Shown: positions 48,101 through 49,984, counted from the first letter of the stretch. The stretch is DNA of 64,000 bases from Aurantiochytrium sp. KH105 (GCA_003116975.1 BGKB01000017.1:682001-746000); one strand, 5' to 3'. Translations and numbers: made by a program. Notes: generated from the letters alone by a model not told the origin.

Positions 48101-49984
48101 TCTTGGTGCTGTGCTCGGAACAAGAGCCTGTGCGTCAAGCATCGGCTCGAGCGACACGAGCTCCAAGCTCGCCCACGCATCAAGCCCCCAGACCAAACTA
48201 CGAGTCTGCGCGAGCAAGAGCCATTCCTGAAATGGAAGGTAGGCTGCGAGACCGGGCTCCATGCCCGTGCTACTGCAAATGGCCAGACGAGCGGCGTCGT
48301 CTTCGGAGAGAGCGCGTTCCCAAAGGTGAAAGCTATCAATTTGGCCAAGAAACATGTGTTTCCCCTGAAGGGCCTCGTCGAGGCCGCGCGCTCCAAGCAC
48401 GAGACGACTGGCGGGTCCGGGGGCCTCAATGGACGCGAGCAGGCCCGCGAGGTCCTGCAAACGCCCCACCTCGACGCCGTCTACATAGAGAATGACAAGA
48501 TCTTGGTCCCAAGAGAGAGCCAGATGTGCCCAGACGTCCATGTCCAAGGTGACGTAGGTGTTCCACACAAACGGGTCTGCATCAGCACCCCGACCGATTG
48601 TGACGCGAAGATCGCTCGTGCCCTTTTGGGGTTCCCAGCGCAAGGAGACCTGAAACCAGGACCCTTGTGGGCCGAGAAGAGATGCAATTACGGCCTCTGC
48701 AAGGGCCTCGGGGGCAGCGCGAGTAGCGCGCATCGGGCGTGCCCAGAAGCTCATTGCCGCAGCAGTAATGCGACGCCCTGTGGCCCCAGGAAAGGTGTCA
48801 AGCGATAAAATTTCTGTGCCAGAGAGCTGCAGTGCATAGCCTGCCGAGCGCGACGCGAGCGTCGGTGGCACGCGCGCGAGAATGCTGCCCGCGACGGCGA
48901 GCTTGGCATGTTCGGCCGGTGATAGGTTCGTCCGGTAAAGAAAGAAAGCTCGCAGCGAGCCGTGCATACCTTTTAGGGCCGGCCCTCCGCCAAGGGAGAG
49001 CACTTGCGTCTCTGCACCTGTCAAGGCGCAGGACCTGACGCCCGGAATCGCTAAACTGGCCACTTGCTGGCCGTCGATGTGAATCTTTACAGTTGGTGTT
49101 CCCGATGCGATTGTAGCCGGAGATGCGTCGAGAGACAGTGTGACAAGAGTCCAGGCCTCGAGCGCAACGTGGACGCCTGAGCGGAGCTGGGTCTCGCCGT
49201 CTTCGAGTCGGAGGACCCATTCTCCGGCATTGATGACAAGGGCCCAGACGGGCAATCCGCTCCCATGCGGGGTCGTCAATGCAAACACGAAGGCATCTTC
49301 GGGGTCGTTCCATTGCGCAAGACTCGAAAGGCGGACCCATGCGCCAGTCGTAAAAGAGGAGAGTTTGCAAGAGCGCACGTCGTACGGAACGGTCGCGTAT
49401 CCTGTTCCGTTCAGGAAGAGGGCGCGCGAGCCGAGGGGCCCGGTGCCGACAGATTTTCCGCCCCAGTTCGTGGCATCGAGCGCGAAGCTGTCTGATTCGA
49501 TGGCATAGGGTGCAATGTTCCGCAAAGTTGGGGGCTCTGCGGCGTCATGGTCGTCGAGGGGCAGGAACGCGAGAAGATCATTGGCGGCGACGACGAAAGC
49601 GTCGGATGCCTTGGCTGGGTTGGAAGCCGCTCCGGAGGCATCAGAAGCAGTGGCAGAAGCCGTAGCAGCGGTGGCGGCCGCGCGGGTCCCGCCGCCCACA
49701 AGCGTCATCAGAAGGACCACGAGCACGGCCGCGAGTGCGTGCGGCAGGCCTCGTCGCGACAACGTCTTGGCGCGTGGCCTCGCCGTTGCGCAGGGCCCCT
49801 CCTCGGCGCGTTGAACGTGCGACATTGCAGGCTGTGACATGAGCGGTGCGGCTGGCTCGGCGCGTCTGCATCCGCAGCCTCCCTCGGAGCTCGCGGGCGT
49901 CTCTGCTCGCTCTTGCTCTTGCTCGCAAGGACGCGGTTGAGGCCGTGGTTTTGGCGGCTGTGTTCGCCGCCCCATCGTCGTCAT
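13241..49984 (-). CDS. Giant surface protein: LamG-like, cadherin/CSPG-like, ~66 IPT/TIG, GCC2/GCC3 repeats, ~11 TM, coiled-coil tail
   Basis: One uninterrupted frame of about 12,247 codons from the first ATG (49982-49984) to TAA (13241-13243). Later ATGs at 49975 (strong Kozak, A at -3 and G at +4), 49840 and 49825 would put the signal sequence nearer the N-terminus and are equally credible starts. Domains in order: signal/anchor ALAAVLVVLLMTLV (about 80-95); two LamG/ConA-like domains (135-570); cadherin- or CSPG-like segment (626-865); about 66 IPT/TIG-like units from 866, with typical VxPxxGPxxGGTxV and LxCxFG motifs; two blocks of a second beta repeat (about 6345-6788 and 7441-8907); Cys-rich GCC2/GCC3 (ephrin-receptor-like) repeats (9340-10150); a large ectodomain; about 11 membrane helices (11080-11600); and a cytoplasmic tail with coiled coils ending in basic KKQRRRRKK. 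The array resembles fibrocystin-L, but I see no G8 domain. Adhesion or mechanosensing at the cell surface is inference. Confidence 0.9.
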   Translation of the reverse strand: MTTMGRRTQPPKPRPQPRPCEQEQERAETPASSEGGCGCRRAEPAAPLMSQPAMSHVQRAEEGPCATARPRAKTLSRRGLPHALAAVLVVLLMTLVGGGTRAAATAATASATASDASGAASNPAKASDAFVVAANDLLAFLPLDDHDAAEPPTLRNIAPYAIESDSFALDATNWGGKSVGTGPLGSRALFLNGTGYATVPYDVRSCKLSSFTTGAWVRLSSLAQWNDPEDAFVFALTTPHGSGLPVWALVINAGEWVLRLEDGETQLRSGVHVALEAWTLVTLSLDASPATIASGTPTVKIHIDGQQVASLAIPGVRSCALTGAETQVLSLGGGPALKGMHGSLRAFFLYRTNLSPAEHAKLAVAGSILARVPPTLASRSAGYALQLSGTEILSLDTFPGATGRRITAAAMSFWARPMRATRAAPEALAEAVIASLLGPQGSWFQVSLRWEPQKGTSDLRVTIGRGADADPFVWNTYVTLDMDVWAHLALSWDQDLVILYVDGVEVGRLQDLAGLLASIEAPGPASRLVLGARGLDEALQGKHMFLGQIDSFHLWERALSEDDAARLAICSSTGMEPGLAAYLPFQEWLLLAQTRSLVWGLDAWASLELVSLEPMLDAQALVPSTAPRVDDRLVTEEDLAVLFFLNASDARSRPLTITLRSIPASGSLFRVAQPREIIEADLPLELEVGELLMFVPTAHDVGEDLASVSYTAHVIPAQAQVADEIQSAEITTVSISVLATPDDEDLVSVLPHEHIQVSLLNLAINDVDALEASSGHELQVELALGADSTASVELAQETGLRVQSRTARALTFSGTLANINSALAEVTIDHTLEYEGYEDLQLDVNDLGYYGKGGPLTASQHFRIGSKLAAIPLLTAAVPREITSETESIRIRGANFIGDAENIRCIFTFSSNDGQYATAEERSAAASKTASTENSLLTCSIPDGLAQDAIQAGQVSVTVENESRLRGSLLQLRVRNSLHIESISPRLGPVSGGTWVVLEITGGASPAQEGDVWTCVFGAKMVRAFRQSHASVRCRVPPAQQSGYNVTIGLLRNDAFYTSQLRFYYVDEAITQAVMPTQGSEASGFQVQVFGSAFVPNEHLVCVFALEPDLPRAAEATNLIRVSAYNVSEDELKSTSQLACEVPPRSVLLAANPHLDPVTDGLTAYLFVSNNGVDLGNSPALPLEYKVLPELLTVQPAVLPVAGAFPLVVHVTDLGHHSSGPAVCVFNRTIAVQASSVSSSQIICASPPWPHAQADVTLHVVTSDFLHLPLSDAQFESALTVGFLAPMDEFGALDVKPSALTSRLQALEVFISTSQQASWPEDLECVLEPSDRQETLYFADAVALTARIRACKFVAASLDNSTSATLCLRPRRHDAAYQASSLGCSDLPAFAQAILPVLGATLLTSLAPSTVSSTGGAQVVVQGIIAANASSAEGVFCKFSSATTSHAHVVQASSANATSVVCATPMLSRGVYAVSISTDAGYHFVSAEGLPLTVTEPFELFAVSPRRADPRATEAVTLHGSRLQSLDPDTECGWRFAENASLFERTSIVDRDIDGLWLRCQLPQAVMPPASLTVELMQYDLTVAMGLDVLRVDLVSPPRAIALSPQHGPPGTSVRIDLDKALSHVSSHSWRCVDQTGRLLASVIWIDEYQVECTLPEDLVIESIGVKDGACEEFHIETLPFSMWQTLAGGVPTRTLSKFSTVVPDSTSATTAVLVQGVPGNIRNLKDFVCVYSSYGLSGSPSTFTASPTRIANDTLSANLVVECMLPALLSQGTFRLAIFWTPGSVMLTGEYKLSIIPRPQLARADPAVLSASLGEARVSILGNFALESSNHSWTCAFTGGPAVVHVAASLGDETRLQCDPVDFAANVGVTDTSVMLTVTAYVDERSVGSVQIMILANPRTGASIWPGSTHVGEEETLYVSFGDAAEAISILESFAWVGCAFTNQDTANEEIALAVGNIRSSSLQCTVPREISQGSYQVDVVGSYQSDATNTRHQIYSNPGLFRVVSPVPFQSVSPASAIAGETVDIDLHLAATFDQGSEAVDGVLCKLAGGTRVENTTLYANESLHGALRCQLHTDSFAVGAHAILLSWTEGATFVEPSGIQPFEILPALETWSVLPDVGSHQGGTQLVVRGDNFPLNRTLECKFQNGPRLLISPASAVSSDTVECQTPTMDLISDARRELFFVSVGISGEPVPVAPHVVTFTFVEDPAVTTIFPEVGPESGGTEVILQGENFPLESDLFCRFGGLHVAPAVVYSAERAICITPPHAPTLDSGPVAVEVSVNGVDYVRGDSIAFSYVMLTRVSFVEPEHAYVGARVQVFGTGFYPTGQDRSVVCRWGEVASIGTWISSTQVECVVPDLGDDLVRESPTFVSLQVSCNDGQDFTAREDHLGVHVETLGSLVSIEPRNGPLEGGTEMTISMDGSFGQRARDDFVCIFGSREVVEAIPHQRTDRGLFTCIVPAASAPDEGVYVSLHVLPRSLVREDNLTASTEGHPTFFFRYDADIELESVWPEIIQEGSVTHVNVVGTGFRADADLLCRVGFGSSPVSARLLTPSLVQCPVDLSELRPGRIQLSITGNGQQYSNQVDLTLIAQSQVSSVEPGSGPVHGGTSVTVRGTGFMAGPDFACYFGGTKAAAAHVISSTEVRCVAPRTNLAHIVTVSASNTGGLDQAGLSAAQFAFVRAATIAQVYPVRADIGTRVFLSGLFPSTPSDALLTTTLCRFGVVETPAQRVNDTSVSCTVPRQIESQLENAHSASLDLSVSFNGGADYSLPARFTLARAIEVASIFPTSGAARGGTEVVLSLAQDVDTALLTGPALCRFGQKSPSQGHWLDRRRVACFSPQLTPGAHIGVALSTDGLHFSSSPRLFSAEPDFNIVALAPQEGTEVAGLDVLITTESEFPLPNDRAILCKFGQANTALGRRLSDRTVSCALPAGSKPGNLTIALSLNQGQDFVVSPIDFVVRAKDGAGPSLLSRLAPRSGASYIRIIWPDFNVQEDVECSFNAAARTPLRRVAELDQTFECDIPGETGVGAVSVALGKKHGSHFITLAKVGQIYLYKPFQVGPLVSNTIEEGQASVKVWANQMPNIRRARCRFANAQGARYADGFVIMPDHGVLDCSIPAGLSPGSYILGVSVDDAGNDFVEAQGEALRVLPFLSVDKIIPAQGPPSGGTLVTVRASIEFDAESLARDPVLCAFQALDGSQRWKESPATLSTTHQGALSCYTPAQRASGDAAISLLRYSSQRAGTTSGALSRALLAPHFFSYMDPPRVLSVSPPAGPTTGGFRIELSAFSRIGELARPLLARFELPDGKVKDVRCADVSDVESEAAGVLVSCDVPSSPEAGWARLSLASQDTSHAASANFLFYAPYTIDSVSPMGASEFGGPRVIIETSRPVTGALRGLVQSGASCRFGTSSRIPARWLDASHLECIAPRHPPGKAMLAVSLVADGPLLDMRPENEFFIFHDAETLSSVEPAQMRASYGNREVALRGTNFAAGMKCRFGNVAVEARVQNPNLAFCAVPRPLAAGTQTVALQVNRWNVWDETWAEHLEDFVHFTYVEEMVVLDISPPTLFPGENVNVTVQGLQGQDLASDAISCAFGAFASQPATVLDDGLSLSCASPVFDIPAESAYALAQVRIVDALGNRLDVSDGSAGSVVEFRRRPRVFQVEPLVIAQEEADDSDGLTLTFGGVGFSSRASLVCIFEASNETISMAPVTTESTSTATCKLPTNTAVGEIYVSVASREAALLATSRGKTSAAGLALAPMGRLRLHVVPQAMVHSLSPSSVSVAGGMELHVQGEGFLRIRDLENGNLLCHFRNGKRTLASVVNDTHVRCTAARASSPGEELVHLSHSKGSKYLVQGAGALTYYPFARVLHLSPRFGSVQGNTLLTIVGDGLEELAAAQKANGATLHCCFSSARDNLSMCTEAALVSGNTVQCTTASWPRALDTVEREVVAVRVLGQALVQEGHDSQHQSALFSYVPSPVALRVSPSTFSEVGGEQVLIEGNNFLALDPTLEPKCIFGAGLSMPAQILSPKTMVCTTPENLVPGPIALRVHFNGQDTMEIEDSLEVFTQATATSLEPTLGSAAGGTLITVRGTQFVRSSDLSCIFHGEPGVHVKVPAHYVSATTVTCGSPPMHLGLSTNEEPLHTVAVEVSNSGTYDRNRTSLARMPTFTLHAPLSIARVSPGTVHAESLVSLSLTFDVQSDANLLRFCRYGSIQSELEIHIDGDLTRAGCTFTVPAGSIGAARPVWVSANGVDWHPTENVVTVVPDVVVDALIPMSGHHHGMSQVTLRGHGFSSFGALACRFGGGPSTRAVWISAQEIQCTFSQAAKNAHAVGEVLSVAIAADGVHFQETGKFFTLLPMTQIYELQPRRAASDQPVTIDIVGANMNVIDPERASCLVRRQGSSLGDWQHHVPAEIISATQAQCQSMSLAAGTYEFDLLTNGVDPAFSTSPQIYTIVRPPVVSRMWPRQGSAAGGTQITLFGSGFSKSDLMMCSFGANQQSPARFVSGEALTCTVPPVPTSAVGSVQISLSTVDGAVRAKGALTFRYLAVPIAESAIPAAIFADANVSSLVIVGRDFVDTNEGTCTYYLGTSEETLTVPRTYLDPSRVACDVPMISRPGVVRVMPTNDGHTGLLPVAVKVLAVPRCATLEPATLLRSQPATTLRVNFAESLQVTDVHDIEFSCQLWSEDSLRTFSAQLSYDLKSLECLDVSLETDGEYSIDILVSGVKIPQTCGSNRIHVVSTASIAPDQNWSISMAGGFDVPLRGSGLEFIHGPVRCLFGDETAGFARKHSSDEILCVSPQMVDSGRVEVRLVDAHDTILDTNVHVNFVEPIVIEHVHPTLLPEAGGTEVHVQVQGDFYGRDVRCQFGSAMVDAKVDASGYAVTCKAPRVVPSQVSFAIVVGQQEVVAATDPVTFIPQVSVSEISPGAGLVVGRAPVTIRGTGFANLGQLHCSFDTFGSEPAVLIDAETLVCATPALPADLHNAELHTTLFIYGGEDGLVEVARLENAYVFYPTPRVEDVFPTLISAPSPITSAIRSQALISVYGQAFPRIQGSSCRILQHVSDGVFSSHVSPHPLTWRSREQVDCVLDASQLEIGDVRLEISFDGAHFFAAGRLTVRGPVQVHGVEPRRLDALGGTPLLVRGEGFIRSANLQCKIGPSTIVPADFVDSATLRCIAPAQHPGPAVLSVSVNGRDFSEPSWSASVEYAPSFAVAAVSPASGSRMGGTTLTITGTNFELGAPMYCRFKDVDSGDEVRVPAQTVSASQLRCMSPAWHGLKTAILDIVHANDIFTESLDRTTLHFTYHADALPEHIVPAFGPASGGSEVHIFGRDFMATPSLQCIFDGKTKTPATFVSTNELLCITPPVPDRLHMPVIVRIQVTNDGNSVSSPLQFTYVPRLQVSRVFPSFVAAGVAGAITVVGQGFRDSTLLSCRVGGLSDALFTAEYLSDERMRCSWSQLAVPPGAYEVHVSNNGHDYEATSFVVEAAAEQPQQDRARIPTTGGHRIRVGPFASRRLHAASGIVCEFDNARSTAVLDEETDNYVLCSSPVFATPGQISLSILALQDDEAADEEILWHAQESLTVHEPFLITNVLPRTFSMAHLTRAQLTLLHELPGGSSRDIEVELSYPSGAVVLVPATIVGEREVEVDIPAVPLDEAGGENSLPVSLRLRLEGHPDLSQTPARAVHRAEPVLIAMSPHIVTAGSLVMPIVLTLDAAVSIHDDAVVLCRFGATTVSGTRLGPLQAVCDAPPMAAGVISSVEVSLDGERFTESGFELSYISSLEASHVSPDRVEDRGGSELVIYGQEYPAELSSIMRCRFRSESQNPLAAAVTTRATWINENEIHCIAPSRKEAQALESSFIVISLVLPTALPGTFVELTRDNDELMFTYVPTAEVVGIWPRRGPARGGTLVQVHGTGFSDLLELACVFSLEDDEDAVAVHVPAEFVSSSEVRCESPSRALLLSNNALDASSSSRAAVRVSPNGADLTASHAAFVFEIIAKVHKVYPESGPAQAGSMVTLFGAHFADTSALSCRFGMSSPSAAVYISDTEIRCQTPLPPHNGPVVVAVTTNGIDYSSDLVMYTFTERPLVFGISPQSGPQIGGTQVTVTGANFREGVTCRFGTTDVEVTQIVSSTELVCVTPSVTIDNMGATREVQVDVFDQGSLNQSETGLTHSQATLFLYVPEATLDSLFPPHGPCSGGTLLTIYGADMYQDESVPLPLCKFTVVDTSPFQMYEVPAQALSDTSIACVTPSIDSGSCGSRSHVLVSVSFNGHDYASPALSYVFVPDPIPHRLSTARGPAQGGSVVRVFGENFVRSPLTSCRIGDDVIQANYISPSGGFIDCTTPAGRQEVNEVQEIFVTTTSEPNATTYGIILSSLPAQEEIQRFALHAWGADSVSGAEAEVQIIHVRGGGPIQGTFTLSFRGETTVALPYDASAEGVADALNALEEIEGVIVERSANANYFAWTVTFEGNAGDLEPILTDSSGLSGLANDDTVMEVTELRAGTSAAISSGTFTLSLNGSVQTLPFDASATDFQQALEALHGVADITVARSAAPDRNGAYTWEATFPGILAYELASVDVTGLAPATAVACAYEREQMGSTPGGNFVLSFAGNETRALDVTSTSSDIEVVLREDLELNATVSETVIANSSLWEKRIILTFDDLEGVPLELGVDITGVTGTESAFRVIDMARGAQRLEGTFRVGYEGAWSPQLSFSTLTASDLAATLQSLPTVGTVRVSEILREEDAFARWRITFTSRGSPANIGPLSLLDVESDFGVGTDFYLRANRIQAGCCSLSVTIDGQQFSDPLAYRYDWHPQVASLSPQYGSPHGKTLLSIHGSGFYEAQAISCVFDGTLESPARFVNESMLTCVTPPLSALQDANLTFADQRDVHVTVRYPLDHAETHESQTFATFKFSLPLHIQTIQPPRGSLRGGVVLRVTLEHNITLDEVDNAACVFETNPLETVAATRESARSLACLVPSHAPGLVAVRVTLNGHDLSKNAAFFQYEEAVRVHSLSVTSGSRAGGTSIHVYGSDIPRSEELSCDFGDRGMAPAMWQASSQASCVLPGPSGIDLSTIDRVLVRTTSRVEDLSFGQQTFSMYSSVSEVEAATGCATFNVNRTYYNGTEMSWLAETSCAAALVASASSTLSVEVLASDTVLVALTSNGVEFSNPMEFTVFDAPTVTNVEPVSAPLQGGTVVTLSLDIDGSQLDISCWFGDRRVLGVIVNGGTAVECVTPLMERVQEVTLRLSANGGVDFLAGATVFTYENTVPATIFAVEPLSGPASGGTRVVLSGQGIAHLGLGGQATYCLFSSGNEVVTTEAVASGSDGLALECQSPRRSEFSSVPSFVSLDVGVGEQRQILTASHMKFVYDDDVLIQAINPPQGMRLGGSDILVRAGPIPEARRDMDGQLLCRIGSETVKAELVEPGDIATLRCAVPERSPNPHVESIWFDGPRPRHRVERIEIRAPAPSAEEGIITLQGSVVEPDIQVVTMAGPDTPGTFKLSTTLEAADRTKVIAVETSASAVYPEAHLLAVEANIETQQTVATMAFHVVPEAVVFEVQTLTIAATSGLTGTFTLAWNGTSSMATLAAEGSAEDVRAALAAVAGLENVQVSLNMLSSVAGFRRDWDITFPLITSSSPVPLISVEDGLLEGVGLMSRVERLVPQAANELQLLRISRVADDITVSLSESISTLRLANADLTDVNKVLAWLESVPAFGSGQVSIVASAAASDSNFAAYEVSFDGVNGDFPPLTLSDAISEVEELRNGTSEILGGLIEVEVTTNAGFSNLVSINMDVYRADELSQVLADAFPEYSSDLFSISVDRSSSGMGRNGARILTIRLPPYFDIALASTEAMRGTGVVISTTVETGLAADSGTFQFRIVWPANLGFSSFSGTLAVDASAADVRAEILALEPSFPLGQVVEVDTGSFRYAWRIELDTPDTAYSNTDPHHFEIDGNGLIGFSASAILERSAKFNEVQEIATDTASVNGRLSGVFALTLGEAYGRVRGLAYDASAAEVQDAIHTQAPLMGAVSVTRTDLTRTRYAWTVTFLELAGTLPKFQVDTSSLHSSIPGDEALVTVRKVQRGEGEPLYGAFTLRCLHCAPGVQETFIPFDASAAEFRDGANELLSRGGSLSSISEVSVSSPDLNGARTWMVTFAAGKDDALPPDLEVRLGSLGGSGANVDLRVDTAASVAEVQSISVPLTLSGTASCLANGGSFSFAFATSPDDMASVIADALGTDETVSVSRADGASERIWRVTFQDRVGNVPDTLLACSNPGFNVATQVQGTGTPLGGTFYLRHDGMVSSDLAFDASAAEVEAALGELGIDVLAVARSTSADFNGGLAWEVTLGRNVAPEPVYAGSLTGTNARAYWAAVEPFLEPRNETFSLVFQDQYTIALNATSTAADVGAALEDLESIESVNVVRSDDFADGRVTWAVTFVPYANGEFTLQYGEQDELSALGNPSYISILKIQSGTNGPEGSFELNVQGGAANQAIEIQVGAASSRAALSSVTAALETLYPDATPGSLQVVQDGPDESGRVEWAYELTLDPLSSTLFSGLTATSTTVTVTTSRTSSAERALSGSFRLFWVDDSSDITSDIDLSIDADGLVSELEAFANIASVSVTKEQSERSDDGISVETVFAWEVTFAPRADGARSNGLLGIDDATLEGPSSTAAEIIVAELETVNEEQTITLVPTGASLAGDFLIGVPGTWLGSQDQAVVEWTSTIAATASAEDVGSALAEVFVRNGFTSASVSVSASGLFAWRVVALETVVGDLDPLLVDDAGLVGLDSFSVNEDINGTSEIMSGTVGLVVRGPCYEDGVCRVRTLDLGIASDTTADDLRASLAALDDSWLHDVQVSLDANTTTGDREWKVTFMDGGPFQRLYVDEDTTTLVGSRARVRVDEEGAEAPVGVVTVDVSVNGQDFTASNVQYEYLELPVVHGVYPNHGSIEGGTLVLVIGDNLAVPNASDRQLSCKFGDTTSTEAYAVNASCVYCVTPAVGWEGPRTVMVGVRGAAFYSAREVNFTYFEPLQVDELSPLLAPLGENVVLQVRGSGFVPTDELVCRFQIVQEGLEAEDDDVGPLVVSAAWIDAYELRCTLPATAFENPARIRVEVSANAMDFVTAPVHFVLFTKPTVTSISPRSGPAERPGSQLTLRGSGFVNAPSLVCRFDEELVVPAIFVHAGEIRCLTPVLELPLDYFPLRRHTHDDGTALFPNAHYFPLYLSRLVDVETSVNGADFHRTGFRFLYTQEATVTSTIPGAAYVGTASGLTLFVSGTGFVNSTDLTCRLGHETARALYLAPTLLSCHIPSSPDADPSTGPGRDLIVAVANNGQDFSTDFVTFHSLGRCPGGMYCPNAVQALRCPPGAYCPGAGNGNFTLCPKGTYQPMPATEGCLRCPIGYACPEEGMRVPRLCPAGFVCDVTGTEEPRQPCPEGHFCLEGTATTATTCGDPSILSSELTPSRRLSELSGTLRRHRAPLGGDFVLGARSTACWSNATQDFGLQVSSYPARFWAERHLLPLDPDAPFVPMRGRFCLDDSCLRLSDADAMRVTDYAFQYSNFNLRRPVPCPAGMYCAPGTAVGESHMKNVTTPQPCFENMYCPEGSASPQGAGDCPPGFYCPFGTRLTCPVGTYCPRSGMDTPLPCPPTTFNSMVGQTTCTACPPGYFCPGFGRVDPASCPPGFVCSQSGLERPDTRCPAGFYCSNGTMTSDVFRNDTTLRPYPCQPGTYCPGGVGYDELLEGDYLYAQPCAQGFYCELGSTSPKGSGLCPKGFYCPKNASVPIPTDPGEFAYLEGTVQAAKCLPGYYAPTIETVSCYPCPAGTECVNDGTSEALICPPGTYKTMTQPGESVVCRGCPAGTWSKNWELRDSDECTICPPGVTCPMDGMSFPCSYDDLPTPYTPTGLSESQYKCLNKGTNFYYGYLEWPIDARGRGPNLVDSDKVQGSEEIILDADGNEVTVTVQCYSNAQPEGSKVYQRFRDFHGPRYEIQSGGVYHQGYGDGTYEGYFGRGSLFIEQPVSETYYASRNCTPGYFQYNASTRSDDWVVGTCEADLICAYTNKAEAQPCNEGYICGQGTNAVNALDIECAPGYYCDFATTTDVSLEAPQGRYDALCEEGYYCERGTGKGQAQSKPCPVGYFCPTGLANPYTGIMASDSLTRSLNETTADPFYNYLYTATWDPEGFEPREISEHDDRCFKGINEGLLNTYEMKRTAEGLYDGYICVATANDLRCGRDHKWRLIADTIDRQRCDCDTYKERALLVFKLWSCTRNDNETACADLVDDGDGFLATFAYTTSELKFIQSRKLCAQALDPSIECEDVPHGELVESTQNGTSLQSGKVVYDMETYCNGMEDPEACMLFKFRNDASQLRKRSMAFASYDDLKSFVFTDGENLIDDDASTLLGQRLMTRHGIAASTSSYNPYQGAFSAQLDIKLACSLTEQCSYTDAILYDLWAAVQFIDEFGDAAEALLESSRLDSCACQDLARCPDGTTSLVGANNIYDCVKNDNEVLERLMPFVPTNPLINMSGWEDTIELVDRELSEEEEEAGVFGQYVTSDGYVGMGKVPLKAWDIAVVTMDFRDLMRNLTYNDHYQLSVYLDCAPCKVRFVCSTTDEDDRPECCDCDPHGLPYFFEDVYYEPEDYPDNKHALVQVSISAMRDLEVIFVLELLHGLYYGPFHDISPASGDIVIHRPSRANWGQRDQFLSVIVAEEFEDLALPYNLPLSMRSSGSASGLDYSTYEVEDDAFIDRIARIKIGDPEYGIRSNTDFSGDTLERRQRRRQLQSSDGEYTTIDDLLDGANNSTNNTLEYVARDPASVLARDEGWWDLVDGEGADFFALHYLPFFSNCREYDSHIFLSKVLEMHPAPHCTHVSLEETIYVSPYPWKDQLEPQADDCRLTPEELDELYAPDKFCVDAGDCADKEAEYPGMSLSCTYEEEIYRAASKTRWYEAAEGSTLFHITKYPVAVDDFVTTEDEKWGRRDNLADLIGTENLIPIEVEEDFGSQENLVPRKVYFFLMYYQYTAEQKSIVYGSIRFDDMCTISDDPAVIEKYSKYNPPIGECESEDFEYTLYFRWSPLGWFDLINTFQFSWDVYALFFAIVGAGSTLVGIVLWAFSRILTRLKHPPPFKFFSFYRTVAKPSAYGTLLGSVPVALAALVTLAWFDWLGSDEPAKTPSAATFEGITGNFQDTLILTDKNRERYRKGRMGLSFIVVSLYLVIASIKLAIPANRFDERKRDEKAKYGVHRGDSDELDELNDDELESSVTWQPRFWKRSHAVLLSLAESLALLAIFEFTYSGIFETYVVEFLVCFKIGHMMLNLFLQDILRDVHLIAPFVVVIQVVEMTVTMGASDFMDFVVSYVVELGMMLVERLVAEPVTDHINLMWPKWKLMLRRRFVNNRRKMTRDQRAREEAEWKKVNELIALETEGVEPLLGAYATYVNSAQALMMAPFVNIFLIVFNKTTEIPDGYGIRETDLKFYFMFSLLIIPFTLAMDIFLLNTQELTLGFKIYEYVSYQQYRFSVREHRWQMDADTVDESIAPKLQYIDSLCFSSQYFFLAGLHAWGILLFVFGVTVHIRNTYNLFADPMMPAIVLVVWLLCILFEKLLRRVGDKLRIWRLKSLEGTVDDDVANKLAVGAGRQEDLEQERLELQAMNSERFRHRFLERNRPWILQHLAELLTPRTLQMPGPDGRPNIEYIRDVYNDLVAMGEGRRQVGDREDISSDEEDDQELLRRNWSKAPLSASSKAIAQYWLMRARQRRAFHKLVKGHIAKQVDDTCGKCGRNQQSGVQMFAELADENHQPDPRALDKLIRAYEEAYPGKGFDGALWQAFFRGHAIFTTRCQVCLDQQRQAEMAKRREAMRAPGASRVARAVDISSDEEDEADDDVYDPVIVSRTSTEGRAMLKWLNAARTRLGGEFPRPDAREQMKEYANRMKDAKLRKEARRKSRRAAKEGNTSQAGPGARSRGTANPDLDGPEFGQVSLSAASTAILQRWVRSAQASLVTKGQQKMTQVRADLDGVLDQMREEDDWFFSADFRHEGLALQQEGVELRDKALALDGDAQIRIGELEQQLEAFRIETNQEIDGMTATLDEYIQQEKLKTIEDAEDKIQELTQAMQQLKDHFKLEPNLTSAQRTEKTKNHNQQVQQMEQRIANERAHQLEQLDIRLQEKRDELRGKIEKLKQALALKKRDTNEAILAIRQEVNAQVAPGETKFQRTAVVYLNKANRKIEAKKAEDAANANAKQPIVKKQRRRRKK
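15180..16740 (-). other. Multi-pass membrane region of the giant protein (about 11 helices)
   Basis: Hydrophobic segments visible by eye include ALFFAIVGAGSTLVGIVLWAF, LLGSVPVALAALVTLAW, LSFIVVSLYLVIASIKLAI, IAPFVVVIQVVEMTVTM, FYFMFSLLIIPFTLAMDIFL, FFLAGLHAWGILLFVFGVTV and IVLVVWLLCILFEKLL. The helix count is approximate and topology is not proven; no channel or receptor family was recognised. Confidence 0.75.
19540..21965 (-). other. GCC2/GCC3-type Cys-rich repeats of the giant protein
   Basis: A long run of CPxGxYCP units (CPGGMYCP, CPPGAYCPG, CPAGFYCSNG, CPKGFYCPKN and others), like the GCC2/GCC3 or ephrin-receptor-like modules of protist surface proteins. It lies between the last TIG units and the juxtamembrane ectodomain. 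Confidence 0.85.
23263..27660 (-). other. Beta-repeat block 2 inserted inside a TIG unit
   Basis: About 13 more units of the DASAxxV type (for example LAYDASAAEVQDAI, LAFDASAAEVEAAL), several degenerate. The block starts after the TIG strand ending LRCAVPERSPN and ends before VTVDVSVNGQDF, the same split point as block 1. Confidence 0.65.
29620..30950 (-). other. Beta-repeat block 1 inserted inside a TIG unit
   Basis: Four units of about 100 residues with the pattern GTFTLSxxG ... (Y/F)DASAxxxxxAL ... VxVxRS ... WxxTF. The block begins after the TIG strand ending CTTPAG and ends just before SLSVTIDGQQF, the typical closing hairpin of a TIG unit. I do not assign these repeats to a named family. 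Confidence 0.65.
30951..47385 (-). other. Main IPT/TIG array of the giant protein (units 1-56)
   Basis: About 56 immunoglobulin-like TIG units of 80-110 residues, counted by eye from the start motif (for example VSSVEPGSGPVHGGTSVTVR) and the LxCxFG strand. Many end in VSxNGxxF. Several early units are degenerate, so the count may be off by a few. Confidence 0.8.
48280..49580 (-). other. Two LamG/concanavalin-like domains of the giant protein
   Basis: Two successive jelly-roll-type domains. The first runs from LLAFLPLDD to KLAVAG; the second from YALQLSGTEILSL to EDDAARLAIC and shows IDSFHLWERALSEDDAARL, the typical end of a LamG_3 domain. Such domains bind glycans or proteins at cell surfaces. 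Confidence 0.75.
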
